Below, piece by piece: positions 8,316 through 17,135 of a stretch of DNA of 30,609 nucleotides. The notes under the pieces are model-generated. The model was not told where the DNA came from. It made no database searches and was given only the letters and a program-made list of their open reading frames with translations. Location of the stretch: positions 1 to 30,609 of the forward strand of contig CAZQXC010000018.1 of NCBI GenBank assembly GCA_964597075.1, given 5' to 3'. How positions within the stretch are numbered: the stretch's first letter is position 1; every line of letters starts with the position of its first letter. This DNA is from UBA2336 sp964597075. GTDB lineage: Bacteria; Bacteroidota; Bacteroidia; Cytophagales; Cyclobacteriaceae. A program made the translations under genes and the position numbers.

Positions 8316-9290
8316 ATGTCGCTACGCCTTGAAGATATTAAAGCTCCTATTACCCGGGAGATGGATGAGTTTGAGCAGAAGTTCAGGGACTCTATGAAGA
8401 CCCGTATTATGCTGCTTGATCGTATTATGAACTATATCGTAAAGCGCAAAGGCAAACAAATGAGGCCGATGTTCGTATTTTTAAGTGCAGGTACCTGTGG
8501 CTTGATAAATGAATCAACCTATCGCGGAGCAGCGCTTATTGAATTGCTACATACGGCTACATTGGTTCACGATGATGTGGTGGACGATGCTAACTACAGA
8601 CGAGGTTTTTTCTCCATCAATGCACTTTGGAAAAATAAGGTAGCGGTACTGGTAGGCGATTTTTTACTATCGAAAGGACTGTTACTCTCGGTTGAAAATA
8701 AGGACTACCACTTACTCAACATTGTTTCGAATGCTGTTCGGGAAATGAGTGAGGGTGAGTTACTGCAAATTGAAAAAGCTCGCAAACTTGATATTAATGA
8801 AGAGGTTTATTTTCAGATTATCCGGCAAAAAACAGCTTCCTTGATTGCTTCCTGTTGTGCTGTGGGTGCCAGTTCATCAGGAGCATCGGAAGATGTGGTT
8901 CATACGATGCGCACATTTGGTGAGAAGATAGGTATGGCTTTTCAGATTAAAGATGATCTATTTGATTATGGTGAGGATGAAATCGGTAAGCCGCTGGGAA
9001 TAGATATTAAGGAAAAGAAGATGACGCTGCCGTTGATCTTCGCCCTTGCAAAAGCTGGTTGGCTGGAGAAGCGAAAAATAATTGGCATCATTCGTAATGA
9101 AAGTGATAAGCCTAAGAAGGTAAGCGATGTAATTTCCTTTGTAAAACAATCCGGTGGCATTGAATACGCCAATCAGGTAATGAGCAACTATCACCAGGAA
9201 GCCCTTCAGCTAATTACGAGTTTACCGGAATCGGATTACAAGAAGTCGCTTGTTGAACTTGTTCAATTCACGATTGAACGTAACCAGTAG
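8316..9290 (+). CDS. Long-chain trans-polyprenyl diphosphate synthase
   Basis: A 324-residue soluble prenyltransferase that extends farnesyl diphosphate with isopentenyl diphosphate, here probably to make the menaquinone side chain. Visible motifs are GKQMRP (46-51, pyrophosphate binding), the first aspartate-rich motif HDDVVDDA (85-92) followed by RRG, and the second, DDLFD, at 213-217 with GKPLGIDIKE after it. The residue five before the first aspartate motif is Ala81, a small residue that permits long products. Chain length cannot be fixed further (IspB-like octaprenyl or heptaprenyl are both possible). Start ATG 8316 is chosen because the promoter overlaps the upstream extension. The gene is followed by a strong terminator. 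Confidence 0.93.
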   Translation: MSLRLEDIKAPITREMDEFEQKFRDSMKTRIMLLDRIMNYIVKRKGKQMRPMFVFLSAGTCGLINESTYRGAALIELLHTATLVHDDVVDDANYRRGFFSINALWKNKVAVLVGDFLLSKGLLLSVENKDYHLLNIVSNAVREMSEGELLQIEKARKLDINEEVYFQIIRQKTASLIASCCAVGASSSGASEDVVHTMRTFGEKIGMAFQIKDDLFDYGEDEIGKPLGIDIKEKKMTLPLIFALAKAGWLEKRKIIGIIRNESDKPKKVSDVISFVKQSGGIEYANQVMSNYHQEALQLITSLPESDYKKSLVELVQFTIERNQ

Positions 9291-9296
9291 TAAAGC

Positions 9297-9324
9297 GAAG
9301 AACCCTGCCGTGGCAGGGTTCTTC
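9297..9324. terminator. Strong hairpin terminator
   Basis: A perfect 12-bp stem GAAGAACCCTGC / GCAGGGTTCTTC with loop CGTG, 6 bp after the polyprenyl synthase stop codon. There is no long T-run, but the stem ends in TTCTTC. Confidence 0.7.
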
Positions 9325-9347
9325 TATCTATAACCTAAACCTATACA

Positions 9348-9371
9348 GGCCTGCCTGCCGGTAGGCAGGCC
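9348..9371. repeat. REP-like palindrome (GGCCTGCCT...AGGCAGGCC)
   Basis: A 9-bp perfect inverted repeat around the 6-nt centre GCCGGT, directly abutting the stop codon of the unknown gene at 9372. The GCCTGCC/GGCAGGC core recurs in the intergenic hairpins at 22072-22107 and 24839-24870. Confidence 0.6.
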
Positions 9372-9839
9372 CTACAAAACCGGTACCCGATTGCGGCCAG
9401 CTTCGAGTACCGCATAATCTTTAAAATCTTGATAAATTTTTGGTTCTAACTTTTCTACGGCCGGTCCGGCTTCTTGCGGTATAAAGTTCCCTTCATTTTC
9501 CCACCATTGTTGCGCCCGCTGCCTGGCTTCTCCTCTATCAATATCAAATAAATTAATGCATGAGTCGGAAATGATCCACGGCTTTTCAACAGAACTGTAT
9601 TTTTCAAAAATTAAACTCCTCATTTGAGTTCCGTTAGGTTGGTTGCTGAAATGTGAAACCGTGTACGACATGGTTTCGGGTTCAGTCATTACCATATCCC
9701 AATATTTCTTAGAAGACACGATCTGAGAAGTAGTCAGCATGTAGCCAAATCCTTTTTCAATGGATTCTTTCGTAATCGGACAGCGGGCTTTAATCTCTTT
9801 TTTAGAGCTTTTACCAAGAAGTTTGTTGAAGAATGTCAT
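9372..9839 (-). CDS. Unknown soluble protein, 155 aa
   Basis: A 155-residue protein without signal peptide or membrane helix; no family recognised. The N-terminus is basic (FNKLLGKSSKKEIKARC). Next come CPITKESIEKGFGYMLTTSQ, which resembles a short treble-clef-like beginning but with a single Cys, then WW (113-114 region) and a C-terminal acidic helix. It has two cysteines in total, so a metal site is unlikely. Codon use matches the neighbours and the frame is intact, so I take it as a real gene. It stands alone between a palindromic repeat and the thioredoxin-like gene, whose start lies downstream on the same strand. Confidence 0.7.
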   Translation of the reverse strand: MTFFNKLLGKSSKKEIKARCPITKESIEKGFGYMLTTSQIVSSKKYWDMVMTEPETMSYTVSHFSNQPNGTQMRSLIFEKYSSVEKPWIISDSCINLFDIDRGEARQRAQQWWENEGNFIPQEAGPAVEKLEPKIYQDFKDYAVLEAGRNRVPVL

Positions 9840-9934
9840 GGTTGTCGTCCTTGTTTACAGTAATAGATACTCCGATACCCCTGAATAGTTGCATCTAGGA
9901 CGTTAAAAAACCTTAAAATGTTACAAAAGGCTGA

Positions 9935-11398
9935 TTATGGGGTTGACTTACCCTCCAGTATTGGCTGTTTCTTTTTGAATTTCTCATAATTCGTAAAGAA
10001 ATCTTCTAATCGATCTACCGGAAGCTTCTTACCAATGATCTTTTTCTTTTCATCCAAAATGTAAATCGTGGGTGTAGTCATGGCATCATACAGATCATGA
10101 TACGATCCTACATAGGTACGCGGACCGTTCACGGTAATCCATTTCATGTTCATGGTTTTGATGTAGTCGCGCATTTTTTGCATGGAGGTATCGGCACTTA
10201 CCGCAAAAACTTCAACATCAAATTTTGCTTTATTTTTTGTGTAGAAGTTGACCAGCTTGGGTGTTTCTGTTTTGCAGTGCCCACACTCCGGATCGAAAAA
10301 ATAAATAATAGTGTACTTGCTTTTAATATTGTGCAACGTTTTGGGCTGCAAGGCAGCATCCTGCATAATCAGATTTGGGGCGGTAATGCCAATCAGACTT
10401 TTGCGCAACCTGTCGGCATGATCTTTTAAGTTCTTCTTCAATCGGTCGTTTACCCAAAAATCCATTTCGCCTGAAGCAAAGTATTTGTCATACAGGTAAA
10501 CATACATTTCGTCAAGCCCCATAAATTCCGGTGCCTGGTATTTCAACATCAGCGTCCACACCAGGTACTTGTAGGTTTCCTGATTGGACTTTACGCGGGC
10601 AATAAGTGGCTCAATGGCTTTTTTCAGTGTATCTACCTGTGGGGGGTAGAGTTTATCGAGATATTCATTTATCTTTTGACTATAGATTGGCTGAGGCAAA
10701 CGGATGAGCGCATCATCGCCAATGTCAAAATTGTCGAAAAAATGTTTGCGGTAATACCGCAGTTGAAAGGTTGAATCAATGGTACCGTCAGCTTTTTTTG
10801 GTGGCTCAGGTATGTCAATTCGCTTGGTGGTTTTCAGCAATCGTGCCGTCATGGTTTTAGGGTTGGCGGCAACTAGTTCATCCTGATAGGCGGCAACTTT
10901 ATCGTTGATTTTGGTGAAGCCATCACGTGCTTCTTTCTTTTTTACTTCATCTTTTAAGGTAGTATCCTGAAGGACTTTAATAAAAGGTTCTGCTTCCTTG
11001 TTGCGCTCCATGTTAAAGTGCATATTTTCAAAGAAGAGTTTATTATCAACGTCATTTTTCACCACCATATCTTTTACGTAATCGGTAGTAGTTGTTTCCA
11101 TGGCAAAATGTTGATGGCTGCCGATGGCAAAATCGAAAAGACGGTTTTTATCAAGCACAATAAAATAGATGCCTTGTGGAAGTGACTGCTTGTTGTCAAA
11201 AACAAATTCACCCCTGGCGTTTACCCTTGCGGTATCGCGGACATACGTGCTCTCAGCATAATAATAGCCCAGGTATACTGTGGTATCGTTCAGGCCGGCA
11301 ATTTTAAACGTAAGTTCGTAGCCTGGTTTATTTTGCGCAAATGCTGTGTTCGTACCCAACACGACCACAAAAAGAATCCAAAATCGCATAGCCTTCAT
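9935..11398 (-). CDS. Secreted thioredoxin-like protein with N-terminal DUF4369-like domain
   Basis: A 487-residue exported protein (signal peptide MKAMRFWILFVVVLGTNTAF with cleavage after AQ). Residues 25-130 form a beta-rich segment (LTFKIAGLNDTTVYLGYY, ARGEFVF) like the DUF4369 domain of Bacteroidetes TlpA/ResA-type proteins. A helical linker follows to about 340. The thioredoxin fold is in the last 150 residues, with redox motif CGHC in YFFDPECGHCKTETPK and a cis-proline stretch TTPTIYILD. Such proteins act as periplasmic thiol-disulfide oxidoreductases, often in cytochrome or cell-envelope maturation; the partner is not indicated here. It is divergent from gldA. Confidence 0.88.
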   Translation of the reverse strand: MKAMRFWILFVVVLGTNTAFAQNKPGYELTFKIAGLNDTTVYLGYYYAESTYVRDTARVNARGEFVFDNKQSLPQGIYFIVLDKNRLFDFAIGSHQHFAMETTTTDYVKDMVVKNDVDNKLFFENMHFNMERNKEAEPFIKVLQDTTLKDEVKKKEARDGFTKINDKVAAYQDELVAANPKTMTARLLKTTKRIDIPEPPKKADGTIDSTFQLRYYRKHFFDNFDIGDDALIRLPQPIYSQKINEYLDKLYPPQVDTLKKAIEPLIARVKSNQETYKYLVWTLMLKYQAPEFMGLDEMYVYLYDKYFASGEMDFWVNDRLKKNLKDHADRLRKSLIGITAPNLIMQDAALQPKTLHNIKSKYTIIYFFDPECGHCKTETPKLVNFYTKNKAKFDVEVFAVSADTSMQKMRDYIKTMNMKWITVNGPRTYVGSYHDLYDAMTTPTIYILDEKKKIIGKKLPVDRLEDFFTNYEKFKKKQPILEGKSTP

Positions 11399-11541
11399 TT
11401 TTTTGAGACCTCAATATTATTACTAATTCTGGTTTGAGGCAATTTGTATGCCGACAACCTTACGGTTCGTAGATCCTGTACCTCCTGGCTCCGTAACCCT
11501 TGGCCCGACCGAAACTCTTTATTTCCCTTGTTTAATTTTTT

Positions 11542-11549
11542 TAGTTTTG
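11542..11549 (+). promoter_or_regulatory. Bacteroidetes -7 box TAGTTTTG of the gld operon
   Basis: A perfect TAnnTTTG box 15 bp before ATG 11565, with a TTTA at 11518-11521 (20-bp spacing) as a weak -33 element. It lies inside the longer open frame beginning at 11448 and so fixes the gldA start. Confidence 0.55.
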
Positions 11550-11564
11550 TGCCCTTATTACCGT

Positions 11565-12491
11565 ATGTCGCTGAGCGTTCAACATCTTACTAAACTCTTC
11601 GGGCAGCAAAAGGCTGTAGATGATATTTCATTTGAAGTGGAGGAAGGTGAGATTGTAGGGTTTCTGGGCCCCAATGGTGCCGGAAAGTCCACCACCATGA
11701 AAATTGCCACCACCTATCTGCCCCCCACTCATGGGAAAGTTTGTGTGGGGGAGTGGGATGTAACGCAGTATCCTATGAATGTGAAACTGATTATAGGGTA
11801 CTTACCGGAACATAATCCACTCTACCTGGATATGTATGTTCAGGAATACCTGCGCTTTATTGGCGGGCTTTATGGTTTACGGGGTACACGCCTGAAACAG
11901 CGCATTGGTGAAATGATTGACCGGTGTGGCCTTGAGCGGGAGCAACACAAAAAAATCGAGATGCTCTCCAAAGGATATCGCCAGCGCGTGGGCCTGGCTC
12001 AGGCCTTGATACATGATCCTAAGGTGTTGATTCTGGATGAACCCACTTCGGGACTGGATCCAAATCAGCTGGTGGAAATCAGGAAACTTATTAAAGATGT
12101 GAGTGCTGATAAAACGGTAATTTTTTCTACTCACATTATGCAGGAAGTACAGGCGTTATGCGATAGAGTAATCGTTATTAATAAAGGAAGTATTGTGGCA
12201 GACGACCAATTGAAAAATCTGCTGAGTCGTAATAGCGGATCTACGGTTATCCTAGTTGAATTCGATCAACCTGTTGTACACGATGAACTTCGATCAATTA
12301 TCGGAGTTAGTAATGTTGATGGTATTGACTCCACTAAATTCCGATTGGTATCCGATGGATCAGTTGACATCCGCCCGGAGATTTTCAAGTTTGCTGCTCA
12401 ACGCAATATTTCATTAATCGGATTGAAGGTAGAGGAAAATTCACTGGAGAATATTTTCAGATCGTTAACCACCAACCCGGCTGAAGCATGA
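11565..12491 (+). CDS. gldA: Gliding-motility ABC transporter ATP-binding subunit GldA
   Basis: A 308-residue ABC ATPase: Walker A GPNGAGKST (35-43), signature LSKGYRQR (134-141), Walker B with LILDEPTSGLD (155-165) and the switch His in FSTHIMQE. It has the extended C-terminal part typical of ABC-2 type transporters. Identification as GldA rests on the operon with gldF and gldG and on the close match of the first 50 residues to that family. In Flavobacterium johnsoniae GldA-GldF-GldG form an ABC transporter required for gliding; its cargo is unknown. The start at 11565 is used rather than 11448 because the extra 39 residues look non-coding and contain a promoter. It overlaps gldF by 4 bp (ATGA). 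Confidence 0.93.
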   Translation: MSLSVQHLTKLFGQQKAVDDISFEVEEGEIVGFLGPNGAGKSTTMKIATTYLPPTHGKVCVGEWDVTQYPMNVKLIIGYLPEHNPLYLDMYVQEYLRFIGGLYGLRGTRLKQRIGEMIDRCGLEREQHKKIEMLSKGYRQRVGLAQALIHDPKVLILDEPTSGLDPNQLVEIRKLIKDVSADKTVIFSTHIMQEVQALCDRVIVINKGSIVADDQLKNLLSRNSGSTVILVEFDQPVVHDELRSIIGVSNVDGIDSTKFRLVSDGSVDIRPEIFKFAAQRNISLIGLKVEENSLENIFRSLTTNPAEA

Positions 12492-13216
12492 TCCATATTC
12501 TGGCTAAAGAGTTTAATGGTTTCTTAAATTCCCTGATCGCCTACATCGTAATCGGTGTGTTTCTTACAGCCATCGGATTGTTAATGTGGGTGTTTCCCGA
12601 AACTTCGGTGCTGGAGTACGGCTATGCCGATATGGACACGTTATTTTCCCTGGCACCTTACGTCTATATCTTTTTAATTCCCGCCATCACCATGCGCAGC
12701 TTTTCAGAAGAGAAGCGTGCCGGAACAATGGAATTATTACTTACCCGTCCGCTTTCCGATTGGGATATCATCATTGGTAAGTACCTGGCGGGTTTTCTGC
12801 TGGTCATCTTTTCGATTTTGCCTACGCTCATTTATTATTTCTCTATTCGATTGCTCGGTGATCCTTCCGGTAATATCGATACGTCAGGTGTTATTGGCTC
12901 CTACACCGGGTTAATTTTGTTAGGTGGGGTTTTTTGTTCGGTGGGAATTTTTGCTTCCTCCGTTACCCCGAATCAAATCGTGGCCTTCATGGTAGCGGCA
13001 TTTTTAAGTTTTCTTTTGTTTTCCGGATTTGATTCGCTCTCTGCACTGAACACGTGGTCCGATTGGGTGTTGATGTTCAAACAATTTGGAATTCTGTATC
13101 ATTATGAATCACTCGGCAAAGGTCTCATCGATAGCCGTGATTTGATTTACTTCTTCAGCGTAGCCTTTATGTTTCTGCTGCTCACCAAACTTGTTATCGG
13201 CTCACGGTCATGGTAA
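12488..13216 (+). CDS. gldF: Gliding-motility ABC transporter permease GldF
   Basis: A 242-residue ABC-2 type membrane subunit with six hydrophobic segments. The conserved cytoplasmic stretch MRSFSEEKRAGTMELLLTRP, typical of ABC-2 permeases such as GldF, is near residues 69-88, followed by LSDWDIIIGKYLAGF. It pairs with the GldA ATPase and shares 7 bp with the next gene, gldG, indicating translational coupling. Length matches GldF of other Bacteroidetes (about 240). Confidence 0.93.
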   Translation: MIHILAKEFNGFLNSLIAYIVIGVFLTAIGLLMWVFPETSVLEYGYADMDTLFSLAPYVYIFLIPAITMRSFSEEKRAGTMELLLTRPLSDWDIIIGKYLAGFLLVIFSILPTLIYYFSIRLLGDPSGNIDTSGVIGSYTGLILLGGVFCSVGIFASSVTPNQIVAFMVAAFLSFLLFSGFDSLSALNTWSDWVLMFKQFGILYHYESLGKGLIDSRDLIYFFSVAFMFLLLTKLVIGSRSW

Positions 13217-14895
13217 ATCTGAAAGGCAAAAAAGCAGGCGACTTTCTTTTATTGGCCAATGGTCTGGTGCTGGTGATTTTACTAAATTTCATTGCTGCAG
13301 ATTATTTTTTCCGGATTGATCTTACGGAAGAGAAACGCTATTCCATAAAGCCTCAGACACAGGAATTATTAGATGAACTTACAGACGATATTTATATAGA
13401 GGTTTACCTTGAGGGTGAGCTGAATGCTGAATTCAGGAGGCTGCGCAATGCCATTCGTGAAGTGTTGGATGAATTCCGGGTTTATTCCGGCAACAGGGTG
13501 AAGGTTTCCTTTATTGACCCAACTACCGCCATGAGCCAGAAGGCACGCAATGAATTTATTGAAGATCTTGCTGCAAAGGGTGTTCAACCCAGGCGTGTCG
13601 TGGAACGTAAGGATGGTCAGACCTCTGAGAAACTGATTTTCCCGGGTGCTGTCATGACCTATGGTGGAATGGAAACTGGGATTATGTTATTTAAAGGAAA
13701 CACCCCCCGCATCTCCGATGAAGAAATCAACAGAGCGGTTGAAGGACTCGAATATGAATTTTCAAATGCGATCTTCAAGCTTACGAACATGGACAGAAAA
13801 CGGATTGGCCTTGTTCTTGGACATGGCGAGTTGGATAGCGTGTATATAGCCAGTTTCAACAATGCCCTGCTTGAACTTTACGATGTGTATAAAGTTAATC
13901 TTGATCGTAAGCAAAATCTTTCAGATTATGATGCATTGGTTATAGCAAAGCCCACGCGCTCTTTTTCTGAAGCCAATAAGTATAGGCTTGATCAATTTAT
14001 CATGCGTGGTGGCCGGGTGCTCTTTCTATTGGATAAGCTGGAGGCCACCATGGACAGCGCCTCGCGTGAAGATTATTTTGCCTTTCCGTATGAATTGCGT
14101 CTTGATGACTTACTCTTTAAATATGGAGTCCGCATAAATGCCGATTTGATTCAGGACAGAAATGCCGGGATGTATCCGGTAATTACCGGTGAGCAGGGTG
14201 GTAAGGCACAACTGCAAATGATGGATTGGCCATTCTTTCCCTTGATCAATCGATATGCCGACCATCCCATTACCCGAAATCTGGATGCCGTGATGTTGAA
14301 ATTTGCCAGCACTATTGATACCGTTAAGGCTGAGGGAATTACGAAAACGCCCTTAGCCTTTACGTCAGCCTTTTCACGCACATTAGCTGCTCCGGTGCCG
14401 GTAAGCATCAATGAAATCCGTAGAAATGTAAAGCCCGAGAGTTTTTCCTCCGGTAATCTTCCGGTTGCGTATTTGCTGGAAGGTAGGTTTAATTCCGTTT
14501 TTAAAAACAGATTCTTGCCGGAAGGCGTGGAGCAAACAAATTTTATAGCGGAAGGATCGCCTGCTAAGTTAATCGTGGTGTCTGATGGGGATATAGCGCG
14601 TAATGACAGTAATCCCCGAACCGGAAATCCGCAGCAACTCGGCTTAGATCCATTTACCAACTACACCTTCGCCAACGAAGAATTTTTATTGAATTCCATG
14701 GCCTGGCTGGTGGATGAAAACGGATTGATTAAAGCGCGTTCTAAAGAAGTAAAAATCCGTCCATTGAATAAAGAAAGAATACGGACGGAAAAAACCCGAT
14801 GGCAGGTAATTAATTTGGTGCTGCCGTTAGTGGTGCTGATGGTGTACGGCACGCTGTTGATGTATTTACGCAAACGAAAATTTGCTACACGGTGA
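13210..14895 (+). CDS. gldG: Gliding-motility ABC transporter substrate-binding-like subunit GldG
   Basis: A 561-residue protein with one N-terminal membrane helix (about 11-35), a large extracytoplasmic domain containing RIDLTEEKRYSIKPQT, the hallmark start of the GldG family, and a C-terminal helix (VINLVLPLVVLMVYGTLLMY) followed by the basic tail LRKRKFATR. The internal segment LVVSDGDIARND is also typical. It is the auxiliary subunit of the GldA-GldF transporter. It overlaps gldF upstream by 7 bp and the DUF4340 gene downstream by 4 bp. Confidence 0.93.
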   Translation: MVNLKGKKAGDFLLLANGLVLVILLNFIAADYFFRIDLTEEKRYSIKPQTQELLDELTDDIYIEVYLEGELNAEFRRLRNAIREVLDEFRVYSGNRVKVSFIDPTTAMSQKARNEFIEDLAAKGVQPRRVVERKDGQTSEKLIFPGAVMTYGGMETGIMLFKGNTPRISDEEINRAVEGLEYEFSNAIFKLTNMDRKRIGLVLGHGELDSVYIASFNNALLELYDVYKVNLDRKQNLSDYDALVIAKPTRSFSEANKYRLDQFIMRGGRVLFLLDKLEATMDSASREDYFAFPYELRLDDLLFKYGVRINADLIQDRNAGMYPVITGEQGGKAQLQMMDWPFFPLINRYADHPITRNLDAVMLKFASTIDTVKAEGITKTPLAFTSAFSRTLAAPVPVSINEIRRNVKPESFSSGNLPVAYLLEGRFNSVFKNRFLPEGVEQTNFIAEGSPAKLIVVSDGDIARNDSNPRTGNPQQLGLDPFTNYTFANEEFLLNSMAWLVDENGLIKARSKEVKIRPLNKERIRTEKTRWQVINLVLPLVVLMVYGTLLMYLRKRKFATR

Positions 14896-15830
14896 GTCAC
14901 CAGGAAAAATATAATCGGAATCTGTTTATTTCCCTGCTTGTACTGGCAGTGATTACAGGGGTATATGTTGGCTTTTCTAAACGCGATCGTTCCGGTGTCG
15001 ATAGCAAAACGTTTAAGGTTGAAGATCTTACCACGATTAGTGAAGTGATGTTGGAGCGGGGAGAACAAAAAACAACGATGAACTTTGATGGTGTGCGTTG
15101 GAATGTAAACGGAGAACTTGCTGATCGGAATCTCATTGATGTTTTATTTGCGACACTTCAACAAGCTCAGCCTGTTCGTCCGGTGGCGAATACCTTACTG
15201 GATTCTGTAAGTCGGGAATTAAAATCTTCAGCCGTGCGGGTAACGCTACGGTCGGAAGAAAAAAGCGTACTGACATTTTTAGCGGGTGGTAATTCCCGGA
15301 AATCTGAATCTTATTTCCAGAAGGAAGGTGAGGAGGCAGTTTATGTGATGGTTATACCCGGGTACCGGGTGTATGTTTCCGGAATTTTTGAATTAAATAT
15401 GGAAGGCTGGAAGGACAGACATGTATTTCAGCTCAATTGGAGAAACTTTCAAGGCCTTCAGGCAACTTTTCCTCAATCTCCAACCGATGACTTTAAAGTA
15501 GGCTTTATAGAAAATTATTTTTCCATTGAAAGTATGTCCGCGGTGGATACTACCAAACTGAACGACTACCTGGATGCTGTTTCCCTACTCACCGTGGATG
15601 AATACCTGGACGATCAGGAAACAGGTGCCCAGCTAAAGGGCACTACGGCTTTTTTAACTATTATGGTTAGTGATATTGGGGGTAATTCATATACCCTGGA
15701 GGTGTACAACACCGGGCCAATTTCTGGAAAAGTTTACGGACTTATTAATCAGTCTCAACTTGCATATTTCGACCGTAAACAACTCGAAGGCATCCTAAAG
15801 CCTCGCGATTCCTTTGTGCCAAACCGGTAG
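14892..15830 (+). CDS. DUF4340-like membrane-anchored protein
   Basis: A 312-residue protein with an N-terminal membrane anchor (NLFISLLVLAVITGVYVGF) and a repetitive beta-rich extracytoplasmic domain. The segments ISEVMLERGEQKTTMNFDGVRW and later VYVSGIFELNMEGWKDRHVF fit DUF4340, which is often found next to GldG-like proteins. It starts with GTG in the GTGA overlap with the gldG stop, so its translation is probably coupled to gldG and it likely belongs to the same transporter complex. That role is inferred from position only. Confidence 0.8.
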   Translation: MSHQEKYNRNLFISLLVLAVITGVYVGFSKRDRSGVDSKTFKVEDLTTISEVMLERGEQKTTMNFDGVRWNVNGELADRNLIDVLFATLQQAQPVRPVANTLLDSVSRELKSSAVRVTLRSEEKSVLTFLAGGNSRKSESYFQKEGEEAVYVMVIPGYRVYVSGIFELNMEGWKDRHVFQLNWRNFQGLQATFPQSPTDDFKVGFIENYFSIESMSAVDTTKLNDYLDAVSLLTVDEYLDDQETGAQLKGTTAFLTIMVSDIGGNSYTLEVYNTGPISGKVYGLINQSQLAYFDRKQLEGILKPRDSFVPNR

Positions 15831-15884
15831 ATTTTATTCACTGAAAGCAGCTTTTTGTTCGTTTCCAATATTGCCTTTTCTTTA

Positions 15885-15892
15885 TAACTTTA
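15885..15892 (+). promoter_or_regulatory. Putative -7 box TAACTTTA upstream of dnaN
   Basis: Seven of eight matches to TAnnTTTG, 31 bp before the dnaN ATG, with TTTC at 15862-15865 (19-bp spacing) as a candidate -33. It suggests dnaN has its own promoter in addition to read-through from the gld operon. Confidence 0.35.
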
Positions 15893-15923
15893 CCACGTTA
15901 ATCACTAACTCAACAACCACGAA

Positions 15924-17048
15924 ATGAAGTTCATTGTTAATTCTGCTTACCTGTTGAAGCAGCTTTCCAATATCAATGGTGTAATCACCACCAATCCGGT
16001 AGTGCCTATTCTTGAAAACTTTTTATTTGAGCTTGACAAAGGCAGCCTTACGGTGACCGCTTCCGACCTTCAAACCTCCATGATCACCGAATTGCAGGTG
16101 GAATCCAAGGAGAAGGGTAATATTGCCGTTCCGGCCCGTATTCTTTTGGAAACACTGAAGAACCTGCCCGAACAACCCGTAACGTTTTCAATTGATCAAT
16201 CTACCTATAGCGTAGAAATAATTTCAGATAACGGGCGCTACAAGCTATCCGGTGAGAATGCTACCGATTTCCCGAAGGTGCCATCGGTCAGTAACGACTT
16301 TTCCGCTGAGATTTCCTCCGATGTTTTAGCTCGTGCGGTTAACAATACCATTTTCGCTACGAGTAATGATGAACTTCGCCCTGCCATGACGGGGGTTTAT
16401 GTAAACCTGGGTGAAAAGAATGCAACGTTTGTAGCCACCGATGGTCACCGGTTGGTACGTTACCGCAGAACTGATATTAAATCGGATAACGGCAGTGCTA
16501 TTATTATTCCGCGTAAAGCATTGAATTTATTAAAAGCTACGCTACCAGGAGATAATATACCGGTTAGTATCGATTTTAATTTGTCGAATGCCTTCTTCAA
16601 GTTTGGAAACATCCGGATGATCTGCCGGTTGATTGATGAGCGTTTCCCGGATTATGAAAATGTAATTCCCACACAAAATCCGATTAAGATGACCATCGGA
16701 AGATCTGAAATACTGAGCGCACTCAAGCGTATTTCAATCTATGCCAATAAAACTACCCACCAGGTCAGATTGAAAATTACTGGAAGTGAACTACAGATTT
16801 CAGCGGAAGATCTCGATTTCTCCAACGAAGCCAATGAGCGCCTATCCTGCGAACATGAGGGAGAGGATATAGAAATTGGTTTCAATGCCAAGTTTTTAAT
16901 TGAGATGCTCACGAATCTGGATGCCAATCAGATTAAATTAAACATGTCGGCACCGAATAAGGCTGGCGTTATCTTCCCTTCTGAACAGGATAAGAGTGAA
17001 GATATTCTGATGCTGGTCATGCCGGTGATGTTGAATCAGTACGTGTAA
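15924..17048 (+). CDS. dnaN: DNA polymerase III subunit beta (sliding clamp)
   Basis: A 374-residue protein matching bacterial beta clamps in length and three-domain layout: MKFIVNSAYLLKQLSNINGV at the start; NPVVPILENFLFE and LTVTASDLQTSM in domain 1; TDFPKVPSV at the domain 1-2 junction; ATDGHRLVRYR in domain 2; RFPDYENVIP; and the C-terminal hydrophobic-pocket strand ending LMLVMPVML. It forms the homodimeric ring that tethers DNA polymerase III. It lies 93 bp after the DUF4340 gene, not next to dnaA or recF, and ends in a clear terminator. Confidence 0.97.
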   Translation: MKFIVNSAYLLKQLSNINGVITTNPVVPILENFLFELDKGSLTVTASDLQTSMITELQVESKEKGNIAVPARILLETLKNLPEQPVTFSIDQSTYSVEIISDNGRYKLSGENATDFPKVPSVSNDFSAEISSDVLARAVNNTIFATSNDELRPAMTGVYVNLGEKNATFVATDGHRLVRYRRTDIKSDNGSAIIIPRKALNLLKATLPGDNIPVSIDFNLSNAFFKFGNIRMICRLIDERFPDYENVIPTQNPIKMTIGRSEILSALKRISIYANKTTHQVRLKITGSELQISAEDLDFSNEANERLSCEHEGEDIEIGFNAKFLIEMLTNLDANQIKLNMSAPNKAGVIFPSEQDKSEDILMLVMPVMLNQYV

Positions 17049-17069
17049 CGAAAAAATATTTCCTCTTTT

Positions 17070-17103
17070 AAAGGGTCAATTCTCTTCTGGGTTGACCCTT
17101 TTT
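17070..17103 (+). terminator. Rho-independent terminator of dnaN
   Basis: A 10-bp stem AAAGGGTCAA / TTGACCCTTT (17070-17079 with 17092-17101), a 12-nt loop and a T-run, 21 bp after the dnaN stop codon. Confidence 0.8.
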
Positions 17104-17135
17104 AATTAGATTTAAACTGATAATAGTTTAAAGTA

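Noticed and set aside
11448..11564. ATG start extending GldA by 39 residues
   Set aside because: The added residues are unlike the family and contain the -7 box of the gld operon.
14151..14660. 169-aa open frame antisense to gldG
   Set aside because: Lies wholly inside gldG, has no promoter or recognisable motif, and its composition follows the antisense of a coding strand.
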